Counted from the stretch's first letter, positions 27,163 to 35,696 are shown. The stretch is 64,000 nt of DNA from Mucilaginibacter sp. OK268 (GCF_900103125.1 NZ_FNJV01000004.1:248001-312000), one strand, 5' to 3'. Program-made: numbers and translations. The notes: generated by a model not told the origin, from the sequence alone.

Positions 27163-27903
27163 ATGATATTAAGAGCAGATAATTTAGTAAAAAAATATAA
27201 ACAGCGTACGGTTGTTAACGATGTATCGTTTGAGGTATCGCAAGGCGAGATAGTAGGTTTGCTTGGGCCGAACGGTGCCGGTAAAACTACTTCGTTTTAT
27301 ATGATCGTTGGGTTGATAAAACCTAATGAAGGCGTTATTCACCTGGATGATCAAAACATTACCCAAGACCCGATGTATCGCCGGGCGCAAAAGGGTATCG
27401 GTTACCTGGCCCAGGAAGCATCGGTATTCCGCAAGCTCTCTGTAGAAGATAATATTAAAGCAGTGCTGGAAATGGGCAAGATGACCAAAGAAAGGCAACG
27501 CGAAAAACTGGAAGAGCTCATTGACGAATTTAGTTTGCACAAGGTTCGTAAGAACCGGGGCGACCTGTTATCGGGTGGCGAACGCCGTCGTACCGAAATT
27601 GCCCGTGCCCTGGCTGCCGAGCCCAACTTTATTTTACTGGATGAGCCCTTTGCCGGGGTGGACCCGATAGCGGTAGAGGAGATCCAGGCTATGGTGGCTA
27701 AGTTAAGGCACCGTAACATCGGTATCCTGATAACGGATCACAACGTACAGGAAACATTGTCCATTACAGACCGTGCTTACCTGCTTTTTGAAGGTAAAAT
27801 ACTGGAATCGGGTGTTCCGGAGGTGCTGGCTGAAAATGAAATGGTGCGTAAAGTATACCTGGGATCGAATTTTGTTTTGAAAAGAAAAGTATTTCCGCAG
27901 TAA
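27163..27903 (+). CDS. lptB: LPS export ABC transporter ATP-binding protein
   Basis: 246 residues. Walker A GPNGAGKTT (35-43), Q-loop Q84, signature LSGGERRR (136-143), Walker B and D-loop LLDEPFAGVDP (158-168) and a switch His in DHN. LSGGERRRTEIARAL and FAGVDP are characteristic of LptB rather than LIV or nodulation ATPases. It powers LptFG-driven extraction of lipopolysaccharide from the inner membrane. lptC/lptA are not adjacent. The start ATG follows a GAATTTGCAAC stretch; no Shine-Dalgarno. Confidence 0.94.
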   Translation: MILRADNLVKKYKQRTVVNDVSFEVSQGEIVGLLGPNGAGKTTSFYMIVGLIKPNEGVIHLDDQNITQDPMYRRAQKGIGYLAQEASVFRKLSVEDNIKAVLEMGKMTKERQREKLEELIDEFSLHKVRKNRGDLLSGGERRRTEIARALAAEPNFILLDEPFAGVDPIAVEEIQAMVAKLRHRNIGILITDHNVQETLSITDRAYLLFEGKILESGVPEVLAENEMVRKVYLGSNFVLKRKVFPQ

Positions 27904-28011
27904 AAGAGGCAAGAGCCAAGAATCAAGAAAATAATAATAATAATAATAAGTTGAAAGGTTTTTATGTTTAACTGAAATTTTTCATATCTTGATTCTTGAC
28001 TCTAGCCTCTT
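27904..28011. repeat. Word hairpin with an AAT microsatellite loop
   Basis: 25-nt arms 27904-27928 and 27987-28011 pair with two mismatches (AAGAGGC, CAAGAATCAAGA words). The loop has about seven AAT/ATA units. The 27 nt at 27977-28003 are identical to 37893-37919, proving a shared origin with that hairpin. It begins one base after the lptB stop. Confidence 0.85.
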
Positions 28012-28029
28012 GATTCTATTCCACAACCC

Positions 28030-29553
28030 ATGACGATCTTTAATTCGGTATTCACCTGGTTCATGAAAAAGCGTATTCATCAGATAGAGCTTTTTATGAA
28101 GTACCCCAACGAGGTGCAGGAGGAGTGGTTTGAGCAACTGATATCTGGCGCCGAAAACACCGAATGGGGGCGCAAATATCAGTATAAAAGCATCGATAAC
28201 CTCAATCAGTTTAAAGAACGGGTACCTATACAAAGCTATGATACGCTTAAACCCTATATCGAGCGTATGCTCATGGGCGAAAAAAATGTATTGTGGCCCT
28301 CTGAGATCCGCTGGTTTGCCAAATCATCAGGTACCACCAACGACAGGAGTAAATTCATCCCCGTGAGTGAGGAGGCGTTAGAGGAATGCCACTTCAAAGG
28401 CGGTAAAGACCTGCTCACTATTTATTTTAATAACCAGCCCAATGCCCGCATGTTCACCGGGAAGATCCTGACGCTTGGCGGTAGTCACCAGATGAGCCAG
28501 CTGAGTGCCGATACTTCTTTTGGCGATCTTTCGGCAGTGATCATGAAAAACCTGCCCCTTTGGGCCGAGTTTCACCGCACCCCCGATCTGGACATCGCCT
28601 TGCTGGAAAATTTTGAGGAAAAAATTGAGAAGATAGCACAGGCCACCAAGGATGTGAATGTAACCAGCATCAGCGGCGTCCCCACCTGGAACCTGGTACT
28701 GTTTAAACGCATACTGGAAATTACCGGCAAAAAAAACCTACTCGAAGTATGGCCCAACCTGGAGATGTACTTTCACGGAGCGGTTAATTTTACTCCATAT
28801 CGCGAGCAGTTTAAATTGCTGATCCCAAGCGATGATATGTACTACCTGGAGAATTATAATGCCTCAGAAGGCTTCTTTGGTATCCAGGATACCAAAGAGC
28901 CGGGCGATATGTTGCTGATGCTGGACTATGGTATATTCTACGAGTTTTTGCCCCTGGAAAACCTGCACGACGATGACCCTAAAACGCTCACGCTTGATGA
29001 GGTGGAACTGGACAAGAACTATGCCCTCATTATCACCACCAACGCCGGCCTGTGGCGTTATATGATCGGCGATACTATCAGGTTTTCGTCCTTAGCGCCA
29101 TTCCGTATACAAGTAACCGGGCGTACCAAACATTACATCAATGCCTTTGGCGAAGAGGTGATCATTGACAATGCCGAACGAGCGCTGGAAGAGGCCTGTC
29201 GCCAAACAGGCGCCATTATCAGGGAATATACGGCAGCCCCTGTCTACTTTAATGGTAATGATTGCGGAGCGCATGAATGGATCATTGAGTTTGAAAAGAA
29301 ACCCGCCGAATTTGAACGTTTTGTCGACCTGCTTGATGAAACCTTGCGCCGCATCAATTCCGACTATGATGCCAAGCGTTTTAAAGATATGGCCCTGCGC
29401 CGCCCTATTGTACGTCGCGCCCCCGAAGGCACTTTTTTCAACTGGATGAAAGAAAAAGGTAAACTGGGCGGTCAGCATAAAGTACCCCGCCTGGCCAACA
29501 ACCGCGAATACATCGATGCCATCTTAAAAATGATGGAGCCGGTGAGTGGATAG
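28030..29553 (+). CDS. GH3 auxin-responsive promoter family protein (acyl-adenylase-like)
   Basis: 507 residues, the bacterial GH3 length. Features of the ANL-type fold: FAKSSGTTNDRSKFIPVS (ATP-loop), YNASEGFFGIQ, MLDYGIFYEFLP and the C-terminal GRTKHYINAFGEE. Plant GH3 proteins join amino acids to jasmonate or auxin. In Bacteroidota the members are common but their substrates are not established; they may form acyl-amides. Same strand as lptB with 126 bp between, filled by a word hairpin. Confidence 0.9.
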   Translation: MTIFNSVFTWFMKKRIHQIELFMKYPNEVQEEWFEQLISGAENTEWGRKYQYKSIDNLNQFKERVPIQSYDTLKPYIERMLMGEKNVLWPSEIRWFAKSSGTTNDRSKFIPVSEEALEECHFKGGKDLLTIYFNNQPNARMFTGKILTLGGSHQMSQLSADTSFGDLSAVIMKNLPLWAEFHRTPDLDIALLENFEEKIEKIAQATKDVNVTSISGVPTWNLVLFKRILEITGKKNLLEVWPNLEMYFHGAVNFTPYREQFKLLIPSDDMYYLENYNASEGFFGIQDTKEPGDMLLMLDYGIFYEFLPLENLHDDDPKTLTLDEVELDKNYALIITTNAGLWRYMIGDTIRFSSLAPFRIQVTGRTKHYINAFGEEVIIDNAERALEEACRQTGAIIREYTAAPVYFNGNDCGAHEWIIEFEKKPAEFERFVDLLDETLRRINSDYDAKRFKDMALRRPIVRRAPEGTFFNWMKEKGKLGGQHKVPRLANNREYIDAILKMMEPVSG

Positions 29554-29594
29554 AGGTAAGGAATTTGAATCAAGAGATAAGAGCCAGGAATCAA

Positions 29595-29703
29595 GACGCG
29601 TGTGGCCTGTGAGGTGATGGCTTGTGCTTATATGCCAGGTATTGAAGGCACAAGTCAGCTTTTGTTCGCAAAGTCACTGTACACAAGATTTGCGTCAAAA
29701 GCG
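29595..29703. repeat. Degenerate copy of the CACAAGACTTGCG repeat
   Basis: CACAAGATTTGCG (29682-29694) differs by one base from 47379-47391, and inner arms GGCTTGTGC (29619-29627) / GCACAAGTC (29648-29656) mirror the inner arms of the copy at 47292-47392. A word tract with AATCAAGA precedes it (29563-29598). Confidence 0.55.
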
Positions 29704-29723
29704 AAATAGATAACTTCCTCCCT

Positions 29724-29860
29724 TTTGGCTAAAGCCCTTTCCTATTTTACTTGTTATCCGTTGGTTAAAACCAACGGCAATGGATGATCAATCTGTCTGT
29801 TATTCATTGCCGTCCCATTTATGGGACGGATAATGAAAATATTTGTGGGCTTTAGCCAAA
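29724..29860. repeat. Nested multi-stem palindromic element
   Basis: Outer arms TTTGGCTAAAGCCC (29724-29737) and GGGCTTTAGCCAAA (29847-29860) are perfect complements. Inside, TTATCCGT pairs with ACGGATAA. Two further hairpins have 9-bp arms (29758-29777 and 29810-29829), and CGGCAATG pairs with CATTGCCG. The whole 137 bp could form a cruciform or a branched RNA. It looks like a non-autonomous palindromic repeat; no transposase is nearby. Confidence 0.75.
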
Positions 29861-29892
29861 TAGCAATCTTCCACTGGCCGTATTAATGAGTA

Positions 29893-29923
29893 TTTGTTAA
29901 TAATTACAAATACAGTATCTTTA
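29893..29923 (+). promoter_or_regulatory. Candidate promoter of the HsdR-N-like gene
   Basis: TTTG (29893-29896), a 19-bp spacer and TATCTTTA (29916-29923, one base off TAnnTTTG), 41 bp before the ATG. Confidence 0.5.
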
Positions 29924-29964
29924 ACATTAAGTAAACCAATAGATTAAACCTAAATCTTATCCAC

Positions 29965-31029
29965 ATGGACTTTAAAGACCAAATATTACAGCTTGCAGCG
30001 CGCGCTGAAAAAATGCTCCCACAAATTCAAACCGAAGAAGCTACCAAGAACGCATTAATTATGCCCTTTATACAGATAATGGGTTATGATGTATTTAATC
30101 CCTCTGAAGTTAACCCCGAATTTATTGCTGATATAGGTATAAAAAAAGGAGAAAAGGTTGATTATGCTATCATGAAAGATGGTGAGCCGGCTATTTTAAT
30201 AGAATGTAAACATCATCTCGAAAATCTTGATCCGCATAACTCGCAGTTGTTTAGATATTTTCATACAACAAAAGCCAAATTTGGATTATTGTCAAACGGG
30301 ATGACCTATCGGTTTTATACAGACCTGGTTGAGAAAAATAAAATGGATACTACGCCATTTTTTGAATTTAAACTAACTGAGATCAAAGAGGTTGAAATTG
30401 CAGAGTTAAAGAAATTTCATAAATCCTATTTTGATGAAGAGAACATAACAAATACGGCAAGCGAGCTTAAATATCTTAACGAGTTAAAAGTAATTCTTAA
30501 TAAAGAGATAGAATCACCTTCTGAAAATTTTGTGGCATTTTTTACCAAACAAATTTATCCAGGGGTACTAACAGCAAAAGTTAAAGAGCAATTTATACCT
30601 ATTGTTAAACGATCATTTAATCAATTGATAAATGATACGATAAATGAACGATTAAAATCTGCGTTGAATCAAGAAAAGAAAAAGGATAGCGAAGAAGCAA
30701 CAAAGGTTGAAGAGGCTCAGGAAAAGGCTGCAACTAATATCATTACAACAGAAGAAGAGCTTGAAGGGTTTTATATCGTAAAGTCGATATTAAGACAAAC
30801 TATTGAATCTACAAGAATTACATTTAGAGACGCTCAATCTTATTTTGCTATTTTACTTGATGACAATAACAGAAAAACGATCTGCCGTTTGTATCTGAAC
30901 AGCAAAAAGCATCTTGTTGTACTTGATGAAAGTAAAAAAGAGATCAAATATGACATTAACGGAATAGATGACATATTTAAGTACGCTGATATACTCATAA
31001 AAACAACAGAAAAACTAAATAAAAAATAA
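29965..31029 (+). CDS. Solitary type I restriction HsdR N-terminal-like endonuclease domain protein
   Basis: 354 residues. Residues about 1-130 match the HsdR_N PD-(D/E)xK nuclease fold: TEEATKNALIMPFIQIMGYDVFNP at the N-terminus, D66 in KVDYAIM, and E80-C-K82 in ILIECKHH as the catalytic core. A helical, charged middle region (about 220-255, a KKKDSEEATKVEEAQEK stretch) leads to a C-terminal domain (about 260-354). There is no helicase domain and no hsdM/hsdS nearby. The gene is visibly more A+T-rich than its neighbours and sits beside repeat elements, suggesting acquisition. It could be a standalone DNA nuclease or defence factor; role unknown. Confidence 0.8.
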   Translation: MDFKDQILQLAARAEKMLPQIQTEEATKNALIMPFIQIMGYDVFNPSEVNPEFIADIGIKKGEKVDYAIMKDGEPAILIECKHHLENLDPHNSQLFRYFHTTKAKFGLLSNGMTYRFYTDLVEKNKMDTTPFFEFKLTEIKEVEIAELKKFHKSYFDEENITNTASELKYLNELKVILNKEIESPSENFVAFFTKQIYPGVLTAKVKEQFIPIVKRSFNQLINDTINERLKSALNQEKKKDSEEATKVEEAQEKAATNIITTEEELEGFYIVKSILRQTIESTRITFRDAQSYFAILLDDNNRKTICRLYLNSKKHLVVLDESKKEIKYDINGIDDIFKYADILIKTTEKLNKK

Positions 31030-31084
31030 TTGAGTCATTTAGCAGGAATCGCGTGCTATAGTGTAGAAAATCAAAAACTGAAAA

Positions 31085-31180
31085 GTCATGCCGAATTTAT
31101 TTCGGCATCTCACTTGCACAGTTACAGATAAGCATGGTTTTAAACCTGCTAATGGGATGCTGAAACAAGTTCAGCATGAC
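31085..31180. repeat. REP-doublet-like element, GTCATGC(C/T)GAA type
   Basis: Two inverted units open and close with GTCATGC / GCATGAC. Each folds alone: ATGCCGAA with TTCGGCAT (31088-31095, 31101-31108), and ATGCTGAA with TTCAGCAT (31157-31164, 31170-31177). A C:G pair in one unit is a T:A pair in the other, so the fold is kept. Confidence 0.75.
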
Positions 31181-31203
31181 AAATTCTGGTTATAGCATCC
31201 AAC

Positions 31204-31236
31204 ACAAAAAAGCCCTGCATAAATGATATGCAGGGC
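31204..31236 (-). terminator. dnaA terminator
   Basis: A perfect 9-bp stem GCCCTGCAT/ATGCAGGGC (31212-31220, 31228-31236) followed on the minus strand by a T-run, 26 bp after the dnaA stop. Confidence 0.85.
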
Positions 31237-31261
31237 CCATAGTAATATGATAATAGGTCAG

Positions 31262-32686
31262 TTATGACATTTTTAGCTTCTTTTGAATGTCGGCAACATA
31301 ACCTTTAAATTTCTTATCGGTATCAATAAGGTCCTCAACGGTTTGGCAGGCGTATATTACGGTAGAGTGATCACGGCCGCCAAAGAAGTGGCCGATTGAT
31401 TTTAATGAACTTTTGGTGTGGGCTTTGGCCAGGTACATGGATATTTGACGGGCCTGTACAATTTCGCGTTTGCGGGTTTGTGATTTTACCATTTCAATAG
31501 GTACTTCAAAATACTCGCAAACCAGGCTTTGGATATACTCCATCGAAATTTCTTTGGATGAGTTTTTCACAAAGTTCTTGAGCATTTGCTTGGCCAGATT
31601 CAGGTCGATCTCCTTGCGGTTCAGCGTTGACTGTGCAAGCAGGGATACCATGGCGCCTTCCAGCTCACGTACATTGTTATCAATGTTGTGCGCTACGTAC
31701 TCAATTACATCGTTCGAAAGCTCAATGCCATCCTGATAGATCTTGTTTTTGAGGATAGCCATGCGGGTTTCCAGATCAGGGATCTGCAGATCGGCAGATA
31801 AGCCCCATTTAAATCTTGAAAGCAAACGTTCCTCTAAACCAGCCAGATCCTTAGGCGCTTTATCTGATGTAATGATCAGTTGTTTGCCTGATTGATGTAG
31901 ATGGTTAAAGATGTGGAAGAAGAAATCCTGCGTTTTTTCTTTACCGGCAAAGTTGTGCACATCATCCATGATCAGTACATCAATAGCCTGGTAAAAGTTC
32001 ACAAAATCATTAATGTTATTATGTTTAAGCGCGTCAACAAATTGTTGGGTAAATTTTTCGCACGATACATAAAGTACCAGTTTATCGGGCAATGAGCGCT
32101 TTATTTCGTTACCAATGGCCTGGGCCAGGTGGGTTTTACCTAAACCAACACCGCCATATATCATTAAAGGATTAAAAGAAGTGCCACCGGGTTTTGCAGC
32201 AACGGCATAACCGGCAGAGCGGGCTAAACGGTTGCAATCACCTTCAACAAAGTTTTCAAAGGTGTAGTTCCTGTTTAGCTGCGGATCAACATTTAATTTT
32301 TTCAAGCCGGGGATCACAAAAGGATTTTTAATGTCCTTATTGATCGAGATAGGGATCGGCATTGACTGATTTTTGGACTCGGCACCATTTCCGTTCGAAG
32401 GCATATTAGTGGTGTATGGTTTACTTGATGATTGCTCCACAACTATATTATACTCTAAACGCCCTTCGTCGCCTAATTGTTTTTTTATTGTTTTGCGCAG
32501 TAAGCCTACATAGTGCTCCTCGAGCCACTCGTAAAAGAATAAACTTGGTACCTGTATCGTAAGAACGCTTCCTTCCATGCGTAAAGCTTTTATTGGCTCG
32601 AACCAAGTTTTAAAGCTTTGTGCTGGGATGTTATCTTTTATGATCTGGAGGCAGCTATTCCAAACGGTAGTACAGGTTTTTTCCAT
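31262..32686 (-). CDS. dnaA: Chromosomal replication initiator protein DnaA
   Basis: 474 residues. Domain I about 1-85 (helicase-loading), a variable linker about 86-135, AAA+ domain III about 136-360 with Walker A GGVGLGKT (178-185) and Walker B VLIMDDVHNF, and DNA-binding domain IV about 365-474 with the signature GGRDHSTVIYA. All core motifs are intact. It opens oriC and recruits DnaB. dnaN is not next to it; the neighbour upstream is an acyl-CoA mutase. The 434-bp upstream gap is A+T-rich and carries an 11-bp inverted repeat but no cluster of good DnaA boxes. Confidence 0.98.
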   Translation of the reverse strand: MEKTCTTVWNSCLQIIKDNIPAQSFKTWFEPIKALRMEGSVLTIQVPSLFFYEWLEEHYVGLLRKTIKKQLGDEGRLEYNIVVEQSSSKPYTTNMPSNGNGAESKNQSMPIPISINKDIKNPFVIPGLKKLNVDPQLNRNYTFENFVEGDCNRLARSAGYAVAAKPGGTSFNPLMIYGGVGLGKTHLAQAIGNEIKRSLPDKLVLYVSCEKFTQQFVDALKHNNINDFVNFYQAIDVLIMDDVHNFAGKEKTQDFFFHIFNHLHQSGKQLIITSDKAPKDLAGLEERLLSRFKWGLSADLQIPDLETRMAILKNKIYQDGIELSNDVIEYVAHNIDNNVRELEGAMVSLLAQSTLNRKEIDLNLAKQMLKNFVKNSSKEISMEYIQSLVCEYFEVPIEMVKSQTRKREIVQARQISMYLAKAHTKSSLKSIGHFFGGRDHSTVIYACQTVEDLIDTDKKFKGYVADIQKKLKMS

Positions 32687-33120
32687 ATAGATATTAGTAA
32701 TATATTGATTTCCAACCCCCAGCGAAACAATTTTTGGGCCTGCTACGGAACATCGAATATTGCCAAAAAAAGCTTATAAAAAAATTAAATTTTCACTTTT
32801 TTGGCAAATAAATTTCTGGCATGATAATCAGCTTTTTAATGAAAAAAACTCATTAAATATTGATTTTTACGGCAAAAATTGCAATTATATTTCCGTTAGT
32901 CCCAATTAATATGAACCGATTAATTTAATAAAAAATCAGGATAATTACCAGGGGGATAATTATTTTTTATACGAGGGCATGCCACAATAGTTGAGCCAAT
33001 TTGATGTTAACGCAACAGTTAAAAATTAATGTTCTGGTATACTGGTAAATAAAATAAAGTATTGGTTTTATTTATCAACAGTAGGGCATAATAACTGTCT
33101 GAAAAAATTTACAACATGTG
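32687..33120. other. A+T-rich gap upstream of dnaA
   Basis: This 434-bp stretch holds an inverted repeat (32760-32807), a second short one (ATAATTA 32941-32947, TAATTAT 32957-32963) and one near-consensus DnaA box TTATCAACA at 33072-33080 (one mismatch). No gene is seen. It is the dnaA leader region; as an origin it lacks the expected box cluster. Confidence 0.5.
32760..32807. promoter_or_regulatory. Inverted repeat upstream of dnaA
   Basis: TTGCCAAAAAA (32760-32770) and TTTTTTGGCAA (32797-32807) are perfect 11-bp complements around a 26-bp A+T-only-rich loop, 74 bp upstream of the dnaA ATG. Candidate operator or structured leader. Confidence 0.5.
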
Positions 33121-34668
33121 TTAATATTCGCCAAAAACGTGGCGCAGTGTGTCAGCAATTTCCCCCAATGTGGCATAACACTCTACAGCAGTGAGGATAA
33201 AGGGCATTAAATTTTCCTGGCCTTTGGCTGCTTCCTGCAATTGTTGTAAACTTATAGCTACTGCTTGATTGTCCCTGCTGCTTTTTAATGTTGATAATTT
33301 TTCTGTTTGCATCTTACGGATACTGTCATCCACCCTGAAAACATTTAGCTCGGCAGCTTCCTGCTGGGTAAAGCGGTTTACACCTACCAATACCTTTTCG
33401 CCGCTTTCAATATCGTTTTGATATTGGTAAGCCGATGCAGCTATCTCTTGCTGGATGTAATCCTGTTCAATAGCTTTAACAGCGCCACCCATGGCATCTA
33501 TCTTGTCGATGTATAATTGCGCGGCTGCCTCTATCTCATCGGTTAGGGCCTCTATAAAATAAGAGCCGGCCAATGGGTCAACCGTATCGGTAACACCGCT
33601 TTCAAAAGCGATGATCTGCTGGGTGCGCAACGCTATTTTGGCTGCAGCTTCGGTTGGTAAGGATAAAGCCTCGTCGTACCCGTTGGTATGTAACGATTGT
33701 GTGCCGCCCAGCACCGCGGCCAAAGCCTGGTTACTTACCCTGATGATGTTATTCAACGGTTGCTGCGCCGTTAAAGTAGAGCCCCCGGTTTGGGTATGGA
33801 AACGTAACTTTTGCGCGCCAGCATCAGTCGCACCCAGTTGTTTGGTGATGTGTGCCCACATGCGGCGGGCTGCCCTGAATTTGGCTATTTCTTCAAAAAA
33901 ATTGTTGTGGCAATTAAAAAAGAAGGATAAACGTTTGGCAAACACATTAATATCTAATCCCTTGTCCAGCGCTGCTTTTAAATAAGCTTTGCCATTGGCC
34001 AGGGTAAAGGCCAGTTCCTGCACAGCAGTTGAACCGGCTTCGCGGATGTGATAGCCGGATATGGATATGGTGTTCCACTTAGGCACCTCTTTGCTGCAAT
34101 ATTCAAACACGTCGGTTATCAGCCGCATGGATGGCGCTGGTGGATATATATAAGTACCACGCGCGGCATACTCCTTTAATATATCGTTTTGTACCGTTCC
34201 GGAGATCTGCTTCAGGTCGGCTCCTTGTTTTTTGGCCAGGGCTATGTACATGGCCAGTAAAATGGGTGCCGTGGCGTTGATGGTCATGGAGGTGGTGATA
34301 TCCTTGAGGGCTATGCCATCAAACAATATCTCTATATCTTTTAAGGAGTCAATGGCTACCCCTACCTTACCTACTTCTCCCTCGGCAAGCTCATGGTCTG
34401 AGTCGTACCCGATCTGGGTGGGCAGGTCAAACGCTACAGAAAGACCGGTTGTACCCTGTCCCAGCAAATAATGGTATCGTTTGTTGGATTCCTCGGCGGT
34501 AGAAAAACCCGCGTATTGGCGCATGGTCCAGGCTTTGCCCCGGTACATATCTTTTTGGATACCGCGGGTGAACGGAAATTCACCGGGTAGCTCATCCATA
34601 GCGGATGGCTGGGTATAAACCTCTTTAATTTCGATGCCCGATGTGGTGCTGAACTTTTTTTCGGCCAT
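33121..34668 (-). CDS. Acyl-CoA mutase large subunit (methylmalonyl-CoA mutase family), no B12 domain
   Basis: 515 residues: the complete TIM-barrel substrate domain (PFTRGIQKDMYRGKAWTMRQYAGFST... LSVAFDLPTQ, SISGYHIREAGS, FRAARRMWA, GGTQSLHTNGYDEAL, VDPLAGSYFIE). It ends at about the point where fused MutB proteins continue into the cobalamin-binding domain. The substrate-pocket Tyr of methylmalonyl-CoA mutase (RQYAGFST) is kept, but the position that is Arg in propionibacterial MCM (YIRAG) appears to be Lys here (YLKAA), so the substrate is uncertain. A separate B12-binding small subunit must be supplied from elsewhere. The start is 4 bp after the stop of the 176-residue membrane protein gene, an operon. 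Confidence 0.88.
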   Translation of the reverse strand: MAEKKFSTTSGIEIKEVYTQPSAMDELPGEFPFTRGIQKDMYRGKAWTMRQYAGFSTAEESNKRYHYLLGQGTTGLSVAFDLPTQIGYDSDHELAEGEVGKVGVAIDSLKDIEILFDGIALKDITTSMTINATAPILLAMYIALAKKQGADLKQISGTVQNDILKEYAARGTYIYPPAPSMRLITDVFEYCSKEVPKWNTISISGYHIREAGSTAVQELAFTLANGKAYLKAALDKGLDINVFAKRLSFFFNCHNNFFEEIAKFRAARRMWAHITKQLGATDAGAQKLRFHTQTGGSTLTAQQPLNNIIRVSNQALAAVLGGTQSLHTNGYDEALSLPTEAAAKIALRTQQIIAFESGVTDTVDPLAGSYFIEALTDEIEAAAQLYIDKIDAMGGAVKAIEQDYIQQEIAASAYQYQNDIESGEKVLVGVNRFTQQEAAELNVFRVDDSIRKMQTEKLSTLKSSRDNQAVAISLQQLQEAAKGQENLMPFILTAVECYATLGEIADTLRHVFGEY

Positions 34669-34672
34669 GAGG

Positions 34673-35203
34673 TTAAAATAATTCTTCTATATCCTGCCTA
34701 ACCAAACCTGTGGCTATTTCATATGGATCCTGCTCCAACTGACTTAGATGGATCAGCATAGTTTTGCTCATCTCGGTGCCTGAAGCATCCGGCGGGAGAG
34801 TCTTAATGGTATTGTTCACCAGGGTCAGTGTATCATCCTTTACCCTTTTTACTACGTTCCATACCCTAACGCTCACGTAAATTTGCTGGGTAACATTATG
34901 CTGAAACTCGTTCCGGATCTCGGTAACAACCATCATGTGCAGTTCGGCTGCAGACAAGCCCGGAGTATTAAGGCGGAGAAGCATACTGGCAGGGTTAACC
35001 CTTTCAATAAATAAGATGACCCGCTCATAAGCCTGCAGGCGTAGCGGTAAAGTTTGACTGCTAACGGCTCTTTTTAATTCCAGTACCTGCACTTGCTGGG
35101 CCTTGTCAAGATAAGGCTTAAATAAATACAGCGCAACCCACACCACCCCGATGCCCGCAATAGTATATTTTAAAATATCAAGTATATAGGGTAATGTTTG
35201 CAT
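34673..35203 (-). CDS. Conserved membrane-anchored protein of unknown function
   Basis: 176 residues: one N-terminal membrane helix (about 9-28) and a cytoplasmic mainly helical domain (about 35-176) with the stretch LQAYERVILFIERVNPASMLLRL. I recognise the general type as a Bacteroidota-specific conserved protein often next to an acyl-CoA mutase gene, but no function is known to me. It lies 4 bp upstream of the mutase gene on the same strand, so the two are co-transcribed. It may tether or assist the mutase; this is inference from position. Confidence 0.75.
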   Translation of the reverse strand: MQTLPYILDILKYTIAGIGVVWVALYLFKPYLDKAQQVQVLELKRAVSSQTLPLRLQAYERVILFIERVNPASMLLRLNTPGLSAAELHMMVVTEIRNEFQHNVTQQIYVSVRVWNVVKRVKDDTLTLVNNTIKTLPPDASGTEMSKTMLIHLSQLEQDPYEIATGLVRQDIEELF

Positions 35204-35241
35204 GTTTTATAAAATGTTAAACTGAGGTCATAAAATACCGG

Positions 35242-35275
35242 TTGCAACAAAAATCTACATTTTACATTATATTTG
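35242..35275 (+). promoter_or_regulatory. Candidate promoter of the IscA/HesB gene
   Basis: TTG (35242-35244), a 23-bp spacer and TATATTTG (35268-35275), a full TAnnTTTG match, 20 bp before the ATG. Confidence 0.5.
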
Positions 35276-35295
35276 TATAGTTAAATAAAAATAAG

Positions 35296-35643
35296 ATGAG
35301 TACTGCTGTTGAAATTGCACCGGTAACCTTTACTCCAGGAGCCGTTAAAGAACTTTTTAAATTGAAGGATCAGCAAGAGATAGGCGACGATTTTGGCCTG
35401 CGTGTTGGTGTTGAAGGTGGTGGCTGCTCGGGCATGAATTATGTGCTTGGCTTTGATCAAAAAAAGGATGGCGACCAGGAATATGATATTGATGGTATAA
35501 GGGTATTTATGCATAAAGCCCATGGCTTGTACCTGGCAGGCATGCAAATTGATTTTCAGGACGGTTTAAATGCCCGCGGATTTACCTTTAATAACCCCAA
35601 TGCTGCCAGTACCTGCGGCTGTGGTACTTCATTTGCGGTATAA
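35296..35643 (+). CDS. Iron-sulfur cluster assembly accessory protein (IscA/HesB/ErpA family)
   Basis: 115 residues, typical size. The three conserved cysteines are C44 (EGGGCSGMNY) and C107/C109 (STCGCGTSF). It is an A-type carrier that hands [4Fe-4S] or [2Fe-2S] clusters to target enzymes in the cytosol. No suf or isc operon is adjacent, so it is a detached carrier. It is divergent from the mutase operon, with a good promoter box upstream, and followed by a palindromic terminator. Confidence 0.95.
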   Translation: MSTAVEIAPVTFTPGAVKELFKLKDQQEIGDDFGLRVGVEGGGCSGMNYVLGFDQKKDGDQEYDIDGIRVFMHKAHGLYLAGMQIDFQDGLNARGFTFNNPNAASTCGCGTSFAV

Positions 35644-35666
35644 ACTACAGGTTTTAAGATATTATG

Positions 35667-35695
35667 AAGAGGCAGCCCATGGGCTGCCTCTTTTG
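35667..35695. terminator. Bidirectional terminator (perfect 26-bp palindrome)
   Basis: 35667-35692 is a perfect palindrome (13-bp half, CCATGG centre), with A before and TTT after, between the convergent IscA-like and thioredoxin-like genes. Confidence 0.8.
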
Positions 35696-35696
35696 T

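Noticed and set aside
32687..33120. Replication origin next to dnaA
   Set aside because: Only one near-consensus DnaA box was found and no cluster or 13-mer repeats; the dnaA gene is often away from oriC in this phylum.
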